Source of the DNA: JANXQG01 sp963824275
GTDB lineage: Bacteria; Planctomycetota; Planctomycetia; Pirellulales; Thermoguttaceae
NCBI GenBank assembly: GCA_963824275.1
Contig: CAWGOT010000003.1
Location: forward strand, 1,674,001 to 1,738,000
DNA length: 64,000 bases
Direction of reading: 5' to 3'
How positions within the stretch are numbered: the first letter of the stretch is position 1; every line of letters begins with the position of its first letter. The position numbers were made by a program, and so were the translations under genes. The notes under the pieces are model-generated. The model saw only the letters and a program-made list of their open reading frames with translations, had not been told where the DNA came from and did no database searches. This document shows, one piece after another, positions 57,350 through 64,000 of this stretch.

Positions 57350-58105
57350 ATGGCCGATCAAGCGAATCCACGGTCGCTGTTGGAAAGACACCGCTGGATG
57401 GTCTTTGTGCTGCCGATGGCCGTCTATATGCTTGCCGGCTCGATCGAACCTTCGCGTGGCGAGGCGGGCGGCGCGCTGCTCGGCCTGGCGATCCCCTATT
57501 CGGCCTATCCCACGATCTATACGGTGAAGCTCGCCCTGACCGTCGCGGCGATGACCTTCGTCTCGCCTGGATACCGGCAGTTCCGCCGCCCGCCGGGCCT
57601 GCTGGCGCTGTTGGTCGGCGCCGTGGGAATCGTGGTCTGGGTCGGTCTCTGGAAACTGTCGAGTGCTTTGAACCTGACGCAATTGCTCGTGCGCTTGCCG
57701 CTCCTGGGCCATTCGCGTCCGGGGTTCGATCCCCTCAACGAACTCGCAGCCGCTCCGGCCTGGGCCTGGACGTTCCTGGCGATCCGCTTCTTCGGCCTGG
57801 TGGTGGTGGTGCCGGTGATGGAAGAGTTTTTTCTCCGCGGCTTCCTAATGCGTCTCGCGGTGGAACCGGAGTGGTGGACGGTGCCGTTCGGCAATATCAA
57901 CGGCCCTGCCCTGGCCGTGAGCATCCTCCTGCCGGTGTTCAGCCATCAGCCAGGGGAGTTTCTTGCCGCCGCCGCCTGGTTCGGCATGGTCACCTGGTTG
58001 ATGGTTCGCACCCGCAATATCTGGGACTGCGTGCTGGCCCATGCGGTGACCAACCTCCTGCTGGGGATTTACGTCGTAACCCAGGGGCAGTGGGAACTGT
58101 GGTAG
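57350..58105 (+). CDS. CAAX prenyl protease-related membrane protein (CPBP family, PEP-CTERM associated type)
   Basis: 251 residues with about seven membrane helices. The CPBP glutamate-rich motif is VMEEFFLRGFLMRL, followed by VFSHQPGEFLAAAAWFGMV and HAVTNLLLGI, which give the metal-binding Glu and His residues. This subfamily commonly accompanies exosortase/PEP-CTERM protein sorting; a PEP-CTERM protein lies 5.5 kb downstream, but no exosortase is in the window. The gene is intact. Confidence 0.85.
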   Translation: MADQANPRSLLERHRWMVFVLPMAVYMLAGSIEPSRGEAGGALLGLAIPYSAYPTIYTVKLALTVAAMTFVSPGYRQFRRPPGLLALLVGAVGIVVWVGLWKLSSALNLTQLLVRLPLLGHSRPGFDPLNELAAAPAWAWTFLAIRFFGLVVVVPVMEEFFLRGFLMRLAVEPEWWTVPFGNINGPALAVSILLPVFSHQPGEFLAAAAWFGMVTWLMVRTRNIWDCVLAHAVTNLLLGIYVVTQGQWELW

Positions 58106-58109
58106 ACGT

Positions 58110-59075
58110 TCACTCGGGCCGCCGGCGGCGCTGATACTCGCGACTGGCGATTTCGAGCATCCGGCGTTCTTTCCGCGTGAGGCTGTGCTCGCCCTCCCGG
58201 TGGATCTTTGCCAGGATGCGGTCGACCTCCTCCTCCGCCACCGGCGCGTCGGCCTCATTTTCGGGTTTGAAGACCCTGAGCGAGGGCCGGGATCGGCCTT
58301 TCAGCCAGGCGCCGGCCGACTGGAAAAGTTGGCCGAGATTCCAGTGATATTGGAAGTAAAGCAAGGCGAACGCCGCGCCGCCCAGGTGGGCCGTATAGGC
58401 GACATTATCGCCGCGATGCATCGCGCCCCATATATCCCAGCCGATCAGCAGCGCGCCGAGGAGCCAAGCCGGCACGGGAAGCACGAACATCAAAAGCACG
58501 ATCCGCTTGGGAAAGTTCAGCGCGAAGAGCGCGACGACGCTGGTAATCGCTCCCGAGGCCCCAATCAAAGTGACGGGCTTCGGATCGAAAAACCGGGTCG
58601 CTACCGCCCAGACCACGGAGGAGAATACGAGCGCTGTCAGGTACAGGCGGATGAACTCCCGCGTTCCGTACCACGACTCGACATCCCGGCCCAGGAAGAA
58701 CAGCATCAGCATGTTGAAGAAAATATGCTGCGGGTCCAGGGGAGCGTGTACGAACCCGCAGGTCAGGAATTGCCACCACAACCAGGGCCGCGGCAACGTA
58801 TCGTGCTCCCACCAGGCCAGGCTCCGCCCGGGGAGAACGTCCCGCGATGCATCGAAGTTGACGTGGGGGGCAAGGAAATCGGCGACGGACGACCCGCGGC
58901 CCGCCGGGCCTTCCGAGGAGACGCGGTCGACCGTCTCCAGGACGTAGACCGCGACATTGATCAGAATGATAGCGACGACGGCCGAGCGGGGAGCCCCCAG
59001 CCGGAAACCGCTGCGTCCTTGGCGGTAGTAATCGCGATCGTAGATACCCACTCCGTCAGTTCGCCCCCGGTCCAT
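58110..59075 (-). CDS. Rhomboid-family intramembrane serine protease
   Basis: 321 residues. Catalytic Ser in LIGASGAITSVV and His in YTAHLGGAAFALLYF; the N-terminal helix (AVVAIILINVAVYVLE) and the FVHAPLDPQHIFFNML helix complete the six-helix core. The C-terminal ~70 residues form a soluble tail (VDRILAKIHREGEHSLTRKE...) known from planctomycete rhomboids. It overlaps the upstream gene by 20 bp. It cleaves membrane proteins within their helices. The gene is intact. Confidence 0.93.
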   Translation of the reverse strand: MDRGRTDGVGIYDRDYYRQGRSGFRLGAPRSAVVAIILINVAVYVLETVDRVSSEGPAGRGSSVADFLAPHVNFDASRDVLPGRSLAWWEHDTLPRPWLWWQFLTCGFVHAPLDPQHIFFNMLMLFFLGRDVESWYGTREFIRLYLTALVFSSVVWAVATRFFDPKPVTLIGASGAITSVVALFALNFPKRIVLLMFVLPVPAWLLGALLIGWDIWGAMHRGDNVAYTAHLGGAAFALLYFQYHWNLGQLFQSAGAWLKGRSRPSLRVFKPENEADAPVAEEEVDRILAKIHREGEHSLTRKERRMLEIASREYQRRRRPE

Positions 59076-60138
59076 ATTGGGCCATGCTGCGCGTGCGGCG
59101 ATCGATCAGATCGGCCGCTTCTTTCTGCAGCCTGGCGATTTCCTGTGCCGATTGGACGTTCCTGGCGATCGCCGCCTTGACGGCCAATTGGTTGCTTTCG
59201 AGCATCCGTTGCAGGGCGTTGTAATGGCTGGCCACGGCGGCCCGCTCCGCATCTGCCCGCTGTTTCTCGCCCTGGACCTTAGCCCTTTCTTTTCCCATCG
59301 CCGCTTGCTCCTCCTTGACCTGCTTGTCCGCTTCCGCCAGGTACGCCTGGTCCCGAACGGCCGATGCCATGCGGTCGGCGAAGACCGTGCGATACATCTC
59401 GTAGTCGCGGAATATTGTCAAGTAATCGCGGAGCGGCCGCGAGAATTCGATCGTCTTGCCGTCGGCGCCCAGTTTGCCGTCCTCGGCATATTCCTTCGGA
59501 ATCCACTTCTTTTGATCTTCCGTCAGGTTCGTGAAGGCCTCGTGCTCGTCGGTCGGCATCATTTCGTAGAGGACCCAGGGAGTCTTGTTTTCGTAGACGT
59601 TATCGGCGAGCGATTTGAACACCTTGGGATCGTCCGACTTGACCATCTGACTCGTGCTGGCCAGCACGACGCGTTTGTCGCTGACGGCATCCACGCGGAA
59701 CTCGCCCAGATACTTGCCGGGGGATTGTTCGTCGCCCTCTTCGAACGCGTAGAGCACCATGTTCTTGGCGAACGTGGCCGAATCCTCGGTGCTGACGGTG
59801 ACGTCCAGGATGCCTGGTTTCTGCGGATCGGAGGAGGCCTTTTCCTTGTCGCACTTGGTCCAAACGCGGCCCCGGTTGGCCAGCACGCGCCCCAGATCGA
59901 TCCGCAACTGCTCGACGCCGAGTTTCGTAGAGCCGATGGTCGAATCGTCAAGTGGGTGGTCACGATCGGCCTTCCTCAGCCGGACAATATCGGCATTGAC
60001 CGAGGCCAACTTCTTTTCAAACTTGTCCGCTTTGTCGGCCCAAAACTGATAGGTCTTGACCGTCCGGGCAGCCGCGTGAAAGAAGGCCAGGGAGGCAAGG
60101 AGAATGAGTCCCACCAAGATTTTATTCCATATACTCAT
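59056..60138 (-). CDS. Conserved planctomycete membrane-anchored coiled-coil protein, function unknown
   Basis: 360 residues, intact. A single N-terminal helix (ILVGLILLASLAFFHAAA) anchors a periplasmic protein. Residues 30-60 and 260-345 are coiled coil (KQVKEEQAAMGKERAKVQGE), with a beta-rich domain between them. Genes of this layout are frequent in planctomycetes but uncharacterised. It overlaps the rhomboid gene by 20 bp, suggesting a shared transcript. A strong promoter lies so close to the ATG that the transcript may be leaderless. Confidence 0.7.
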   Translation of the reverse strand: MSIWNKILVGLILLASLAFFHAAARTVKTYQFWADKADKFEKKLASVNADIVRLRKADRDHPLDDSTIGSTKLGVEQLRIDLGRVLANRGRVWTKCDKEKASSDPQKPGILDVTVSTEDSATFAKNMVLYAFEEGDEQSPGKYLGEFRVDAVSDKRVVLASTSQMVKSDDPKVFKSLADNVYENKTPWVLYEMMPTDEHEAFTNLTEDQKKWIPKEYAEDGKLGADGKTIEFSRPLRDYLTIFRDYEMYRTVFADRMASAVRDQAYLAEADKQVKEEQAAMGKERAKVQGEKQRADAERAAVASHYNALQRMLESNQLAVKAAIARNVQSAQEIARLQKEAADLIDRRTRSMAQYGPGAN

Positions 60139-60145
60139 ACGTTAG

Positions 60146-60174
60146 ATGATATTCCGAGTGAAAAAGCATGTCAA
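60146..60174 (-). promoter_or_regulatory. Strong sigma-70-like promoter for the coiled-coil/rhomboid operon
   Basis: On the minus strand, consensus TTGACA (60174-60169), a 17-bp spacer, and TATCAT (60151-60146). The start codon at 60138 is seven bases after the -10. Confidence 0.6.
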
Positions 60175-60399
60175 GCATTGACATTGCCGGTCTTTCCGGA
60201 CCTGGTGCCCTCGCGACACCGCACGCGGGCAGAGATGGACCGTTGGAGTCCCGGCTTTCGCCGGAATCTTGCCCGAAAAGACCCCTGAAGGTGGGTCTCC
60301 AACGGCCCATTTCAGTCCGCGGACTCTATACCCAAGAGTGGTGGTTTTCGTTCCGATACTGCTCGCGGGCGAAAATGAGAGGTTTTCCTCCGGGCCATC

Positions 60400-60458
60400 G
60401 AAGCCCAACGCGCAAGCGAGGAAAGCGGTTAGATTCCTCGCTTACGCTTCGGGTTCCG
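60400..60458. repeat. Palindromic repeat, family A, intergenic
   Basis: Arms GAAGCCCAACGCGCAAGCGA and TCGCTTACGCTTCGGGTTCC-type, 22 bp each, with a 15-nt loop. The rest of the 60139-60583 gap contains the promoter above and no gene. Confidence 0.75.
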
Positions 60459-60583
60459 ATCATTTCCGCCCGCTCGCAGTATAGCGTCAGATTTGCAGTT
60501 CTCCTGCCAGGCTTCCCCCCGGTCGGCGTTTCCGTAGAATCGTCTTCGGAAGGCACTTTTCCTCGTCATTCATTCCTTGCAGC

Positions 60584-61289
60584 ATGCACATCCACTATTT
60601 GCAGCACGTGGCGTTTGAAGACGCCGCCAATATTGCCGTTTGGGCCCAGGAGCGAGGGCATCGGCTGACCCACACCCGCCTCGATCTCGACCAACCGCTG
60701 CCCGAGCCCAACGGCCTCGATTGGCTCGTTGTGATGGGTGGGCCGATGAACGTCGACGAGCACGCGCAGTATCCCTGGCTGGTCCGCGAGAAGGAGCTCG
60801 ATTCGGCGCGTGATCGATCGGGGCGTCCCGGTGCTTGGCGTCTGCCTGGGCGGCCAGTTGATTTCCAGCGTGCTGGGCGGGCGGGTCACGAAGAATCGCC
60901 AGAAGGAGATCGGCTGGTTTCCTCTGAAGCTCACGTCCGAGGCCGCGCAATCGCCGGCATTCGCCGGTATTCCGCCAGACGTTCCGGCCTTTCATTGGCA
61001 CGGCGACACGTTCTCGATACCGTCCGGCGCAATGCGCCTGGCCGCCAGCGAGGGCTGCGACAACCAGGCCTTTCAGTTCGGCCGGCATGTCGTGGCCTTG
61101 CAGTTCCATTGGGACTATGCGCTCCAGAGCGTGGAGACGATGATCCGCCATTGCGGCGACGAACTGATCGAGGCCACGGGCATCCAGCAACCGGCCGAGA
61201 TGCTAGCCCCCGCGGAACGCTTTGGCGAGATCAAGGTCTTGCTCTATACGATGCTTGACTCGCTGGCCAATCCGAAATCTCAAATTTGA
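60584..61289 (+). CDS. Class I glutamine amidotransferase, GMP-synthase-like (one frameshift)
   Basis: About 235 residues after joining at ~60805. The amidotransferase nucleophile lies in GVCLGGQLIS and the catalytic His in VALQFHWDYAL; DWLVVMGGPMNVDEH is the oxyanion-strand region. Stand-alone proteins of this type (YLR126C/GuaA-like) hydrolyse glutamine or gamma-glutamyl compounds; the substrate is unknown. ATG at 60584 starts MHIHYLQHV. The two ends of the joined protein fit the family length. Confidence 0.88.
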
Positions 61290-61472
61290 AACTCCCGCAC
61301 GCGAGGGTAGTCCAGAATGTCCTTGAACGCGCGGGCACAAGCCGGATGGCGATTGTTGCACACTCATGGTCATCTTCTGTTGCTTGATGAAGGTCCAAGC
61401 GATCGGGACGCCAAGCAACGTGTAAAGGGCGCAGATTATCTTTCCCCAGGTGTCCGAGTCCAGTCCGAACAT
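61203..61472 (-). CDS. Small single-helix membrane protein
   Basis: The N-terminal ~35 residues (MFGLDSDTWGKIICALYTLLG then VPIAWTFIKQQ) form one membrane helix with a charged end. The remaining frame up to 61203 overlaps the amidotransferase gene on the other strand and is probably not coding, so the protein may be shorter than annotated. It begins 16 bp after the stop of another small gene on the same strand. Confidence 0.4.
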   Translation of the reverse strand: MFGLDSDTWGKIICALYTLLGVPIAWTFIKQQKMTMSVQQSPSGLCPRVQGHSGLPSRAGVSNLRFRIGQRVKHRIEQDLDLAKAFRGG

Positions 61473-61487
61473 TGGCAGGGCGCAGCC

Positions 61488-61679
61488 CTAATTCACTGGG
61501 CGCGTTTTGGTTGGGCGCTTCAATGGTTTGTCGCTCAATAACGACTTGACCATCTCAAAGGGAAGAACAAACGCCCCGGTAGTGAAGACAACGCGGCTGG
61601 TGATTGGGCTACAGCCCATTTTGACCTGATATGAGGCGCCCGATGTCGCCACCGCAATGTTCTCTTTCTTTTCACTCAT
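61488..61679 (-). CDS. Small hypothetical protein, 63 residues
   Basis: Starts MSEKKENIAVATSGASYQ, preceded by an excellent Shine-Dalgarno (AGGAGGG, 8 bp upstream). The C-terminus is basic (SLLSDKPLKRPTKTRPVN). No family recognised. It lies between the HNH nuclease gene and a small membrane protein gene, all on one strand and closely spaced. Confidence 0.55.
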   Translation of the reverse strand: MSEKKENIAVATSGASYQVKMGCSPITSRVVFTTGAFVLPFEMVKSLLSDKPLKRPTKTRPVN

Positions 61680-61738
61680 TTTCGTTACCCTCCTGGGGAC
61701 CAACAACGATGATTCTGCGCTCCAAAAGCATGAACATC

Positions 61739-62404
61739 CTACTCGTCCGGGATGTAGCCTCCCTCGGCTTGAAGTGCATCCGCGAGCAGATAACCACGGT
61801 GGGTGACCATGAACATCTCTCGCTCGCAATCGGTTGGGGCAATCAGTCCATGCTGTTCAAGCTGCTCAATAGCATGCGAGTATTCGGCAGCAAGACGGGG
61901 ATTGTTGGGCTCATCGACCATAATCGTGCCGCCGGCTCGCACAAATTCTCCACCCGTTTGCCACATGACCATTATTACCCCATTGGACGCCGCCGCCGCC
62001 ACTAGCACCCTAATTGCGGCGGGGATCAGGTCGAAGCCGGGAGCCCGCCGAGAAGACCGCGAGACTGCTTCGGCAACGGCGAGGGGCATCTCCTCCGACC
62101 CGCTCGGCACCACTTCGCCCGCAGGGAGCTTTCCTTCCGCCACGAGTCGGCACACGTTCTCGCGGTGCATCTTCAGTTCCTCGACCGAGAACCGCCGCGT
62201 GAACGGAGCCTTGGTGTGGACATCCGTGTGGCAGGTCAGGCACAAGGCGATGGCGTTGTCCAGTTCGTCCTTCCCGCCCTCGCTCTTGAGGACGATGTGG
62301 TGGACTTGGAGTTGGATGGGCTTGAACCGCCGGCAGAGGCAGCAGCACCTGCCGCAGTCCGCTAAGACCTTCGTGGAGATTTCGTCCCATGTCATCAAAG
62401 TCAT
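61739..62404 (-). CDS. HNH endonuclease domain protein
   Basis: 221 residues, intact. An N-terminal HNH domain has CGRCCCLCRRFKPIQLQVHHIV (first zinc Cys pair, catalytic HH) and DNAIALCLTCHTDVHT (Asn, second zinc pair). The C-terminal ~120 residues are helical and resemble a winged-helix-like sensor (AIEQLEQHGLIAPTDCE). HNH proteins with extra domains are common nucleases in phage defence. It is 65 bp downstream of the pentapeptide-repeat gene and 59 bp upstream of a small gene. Confidence 0.8.
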   Translation of the reverse strand: MTLMTWDEISTKVLADCGRCCCLCRRFKPIQLQVHHIVLKSEGGKDELDNAIALCLTCHTDVHTKAPFTRRFSVEELKMHRENVCRLVAEGKLPAGEVVPSGSEEMPLAVAEAVSRSSRRAPGFDLIPAAIRVLVAAAASNGVIMVMWQTGGEFVRAGGTIMVDEPNNPRLAAEYSHAIEQLEQHGLIAPTDCEREMFMVTHRGYLLADALQAEGGYIPDE

Positions 62405-62469
62405 CCCATTTCATGCCAGGCAGCGCGACCACCACTTCCGCCAAGCACCGAGCGCGCACGCCGCCTAGA

Positions 62470-63540
62470 TCACCGCGCCAGCCGCGTCGCCTCGTCCTCG
62501 GCTGGCTGAATGACTTGGTTCTGCAACGACGCCAGCAGGTCGTCGACGTCCTTGTAGAAGTAGGTGCCGAGTACGAAGGTCTTTCCCCTCCTCGCGTCCA
62601 GCAGCGACACCGGCTCTTGCGAACCGACCAACAGGATCGGCTTGATGGGAACCGTGAGAGAAGCGGCAAGATGCTCCACCTCCTGGAGGACGATCTTGGG
62701 GTCGGTGAAGTCCGCAATGATAAACCGTGCCAGATGAGCCAGGGTCGAGACGGTCTCAACGAAGCTGCGACTTGCGGGCTTGTCGAAATCGAACATCACG
62801 GGCACATAATGGTGCTCACGGAGCCGTTCCCGAATCGCATCGAGCGTCGGCTTCCGCTCGTGTGTGAAGCGTCCCAGGATCAGGACAACTTTTCTCGTGA
62901 TGACATCCAGCACGTCACGAATCTTCTCATTGCGGAGAAGGACGTACAGGAACTGAGCGACTTCCAGGTTATCGACCGTGATGGTGGGTTCATCATCCTT
63001 CGTGATTATCAGTTCCTGCTGGATGGCGTCCGTCAGGGTCACTCCCCACACTGACATCCCGTAAACTCGGCAGCCTTTAATAATCGACCCCGTTAGGTCT
63101 GCGTCGAGCAATCTGGCAAACCTAAGATCCGCATCCGTCAAGTCTACACCCTTGAGGTTTGCCCCGCTGAGATCCGTTGTAGTGAGGTGCGCCCGGCTGA
63201 GGTTCGCCTGGCTGAGGTCCAAGCCACTGAGATCCATCCCGCTGAGGTCCACTGCGCTGAAGTTCGCCCAACGGAGGCATACCCCATTTAGCGTTGCGCC
63301 GCTGACATGAGCCCATCTGAAATCGGCCCGGCTGAGGTTCGCCCCCGTGAGATTTGCGCCGCTGAGGTTCGCCCGCCTGAGGTTTGCCTGGCTAAGGTTC
63401 GCCCCGGTGAGATTTGCGCCGCCGAGGTTCGCCCGCCTGAATTTCGCCTGGCTGAGGTTCGCCCCGTTAAGGTTCGCTTGGCTGAGGTCCGCCCGCCTGA
63501 AGTTCGCACCGCTGACGTTCGCGCTTGCCCGCGGGATCAT
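62470..63540 (-). CDS. Pentapeptide-repeat protein with C-terminal TIR-like nucleotide-binding domain
   Basis: 356 residues from ATG 63540. Residues ~8-170 are a run of A(D/N)LxX pentapeptides (NLSGANLTGANL, DLSGMDLSGLDLSQANL) that form a right-handed quadrilateral beta-helix. A linker is followed by ~150 residues (KVVLILGRFTHERKPTLDAI, VPVMFDFDKPASRSFVETV, ARFIIADFTDPKIVLQEVEHL) that match the TIR-like domain found with pentapeptide repeats and other sensors. The start overlaps the end of the preceding gene. It is the first gene of an operon with an HNH nuclease and two small genes. No frameshift. Confidence 0.8.
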   Translation of the reverse strand: MIPRASANVSGANFRRADLSQANLNGANLSQAKFRRANLGGANLTGANLSQANLRRANLSGANLTGANLSRADFRWAHVSGATLNGVCLRWANFSAVDLSGMDLSGLDLSQANLSRAHLTTTDLSGANLKGVDLTDADLRFARLLDADLTGSIIKGCRVYGMSVWGVTLTDAIQQELIITKDDEPTITVDNLEVAQFLYVLLRNEKIRDVLDVITRKVVLILGRFTHERKPTLDAIRERLREHHYVPVMFDFDKPASRSFVETVSTLAHLARFIIADFTDPKIVLQEVEHLAASLTVPIKPILLVGSQEPVSLLDARRGKTFVLGTYFYKDVDDLLASLQNQVIQPAEDEATRLAR

Positions 63541-64000
63541 CGATTGCGCTTCTCGCTGCTTTCGAGTCGCTTGTCGGCTTGGACGCTCGCCTTCGTAGCC
63601 TCGACAAGCCGCAGGCGGCACCGGCGGCAAGCAGGGCGAGCGTGCTCGGTTCTGGGACAGGACTGACCAAACTAACGCTATCCGCCGAGTAACTGACCTG
63701 CCATCCGCTGGGCAAGCCGCTCACGTCCGCGAACTGGCCGGTCGTCGGGCCGTTGATGATCTCGTAGGATTGCGAAGGATCAAGAGCGTAGTTGTTGAGC
63801 ATAGTCAGATCCAAGGTGCCGTCGTCGAGAGTTGCCAGTCCGGAAACATCGAGTTGGTCATATCCGCTTCCCGGCGTATCGCCGTCGAACTCCATGATGA
63901 GCGTGCTTGTGGGATCGAGGAGGATGTCCTGCACCGAAACGGCGTCCGGGCTGTTGCCAACGTGATAGTCGGCCTGATACTCGACATTGCCGGTCGTGCT
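63467..64000 (-). CDS. PEP-CTERM sorting-domain protein, 3' part (continues beyond the window)
   Basis: The window holds the C-terminal ~175 residues: a beta-rich, autotransporter-like stretch (FDGDTPGSGYDQLDVSG, LDLTMLNNYALDPSQ) and the tripartite PEP-CTERM signal, VPEPST followed by the helix LALLAAGAACGLS and RLRRR. The usual end is soon after RLRRR. The open frame continues ~40 residues into the start of the pentapeptide gene, which suggests a lost stop; in another frame a TGA overlaps the ATG of that gene. The protein is exported and probably sorted by exosortase. Confidence 0.8.
   Translation of the reverse strand, partial: STTGNVEYQADYHVGNSPDAVSVQDILLDPTSTLIMEFDGDTPGSGYDQLDVSGLATLDDGTLDLTMLNNYALDPSQSYEIINGPTTGQFADVSGLPSGWQVSYSADSVSLVSPVPEPSTLALLAAGAACGLSRLRRRASKPTSDSKAARSAIDDPAGKRERQRCELQAGGPQPSEP

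Noticed and set aside
56626..57712. Minus-strand open frames opposite the helix-turn-helix and CPBP genes
   Set aside because: Composition is shadow-like; the plus-strand proteins have clear family motifs.
57718..57738. A tRNA T-arm-like sequence (CGGGGTTCGATCCCCT)
   Set aside because: It lies inside the CPBP coding region, and no acceptor, D or anticodon arm surrounds it.
63170..63510. Regularly spaced short DNA repeats that resemble a CRISPR array
   Set aside because: The units are 15-bp codon repeats of the pentapeptide protein without unique spacers.

Overview
The window looks like a piece of a high-GC planctomycete chromosome, probably from the Pirellulales or a close relative. The evidence is a PEP-CTERM surface protein, a CAAX-protease-related membrane protein of the type that accompanies PEP-CTERM sorting, a B12-dependent ribonucleotide reductase, a GTP-type PEP carboxykinase, and many dispersed palindromic repeats. 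The taxon is an inference. Most conserved genes carry one to several single-base frameshifts, often in G/C runs, so the sequence appears to be an incompletely polished assembly. Broken genes are annotated here as one gene when the frames join into one recognisable protein.

Layout. 0-7.8 kb: a redox operon in which NuoE-, NuoF- and NuoG-like modules are interleaved with a split HdrA, followed by a second HdrA unit, MvhD and MetV. This looks like a flavin-based electron-bifurcating complex feeding methylene-tetrahydrofolate reduction. 7.9-20 kb: mostly housekeeping genes (comEC, rpmA, folD, a MazF-type toxin module, nrdJ, an aldo/keto reductase). 19.8-32.1 kb: a roughly 12.4 kb genomic island of defence genes, bounded by an 87-bp imperfect direct repeat derived from the 5' end of the aldo/keto reductase gene. 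It holds a PLD-SNF2 helicase, an Eco57I-type methylase that has lost its SAM-binding motif, a broken antitoxin/PIN pair, a compact Vsr / GHKL(MORC-like)-nuclease / C5-methyltransferase cassette, and a trypsin-like protease. 32-46.5 kb: an ABC exporter, a BaiN-like flavoprotein, a DedA protein, and two MacAB-like efflux gene sets around a MarR regulator. 46.5-48.5 kb: a type II restriction-modification pair with an ApaLI-like endonuclease. 48.7-64 kb: a PEP carboxykinase continuous with an aminotransferase, an O-methyltransferase, a second MazEF-type module, a CAAX-protease-like protein, a rhomboid protease, a glutamine amidotransferase, an operon with an HNH nuclease and a pentapeptide-repeat protein carrying a TIR-like domain, and the 3' part of a PEP-CTERM protein gene.

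How the genes work together. The first operon probably couples NAD(P)H, ferredoxin and a folate substrate through Hdr-type flavin bifurcation; folD at 12.2 kb belongs to the same one-carbon pathway. The island combines at least two nucleic-acid-targeting systems with a protease. If the flanking repeat is read as the scar of insertion, the aldo/keto reductase was once 46 bp downstream of the ABC exporter gene on the same strand. Palindromic repeats occur between genes and also inside four coding regions.
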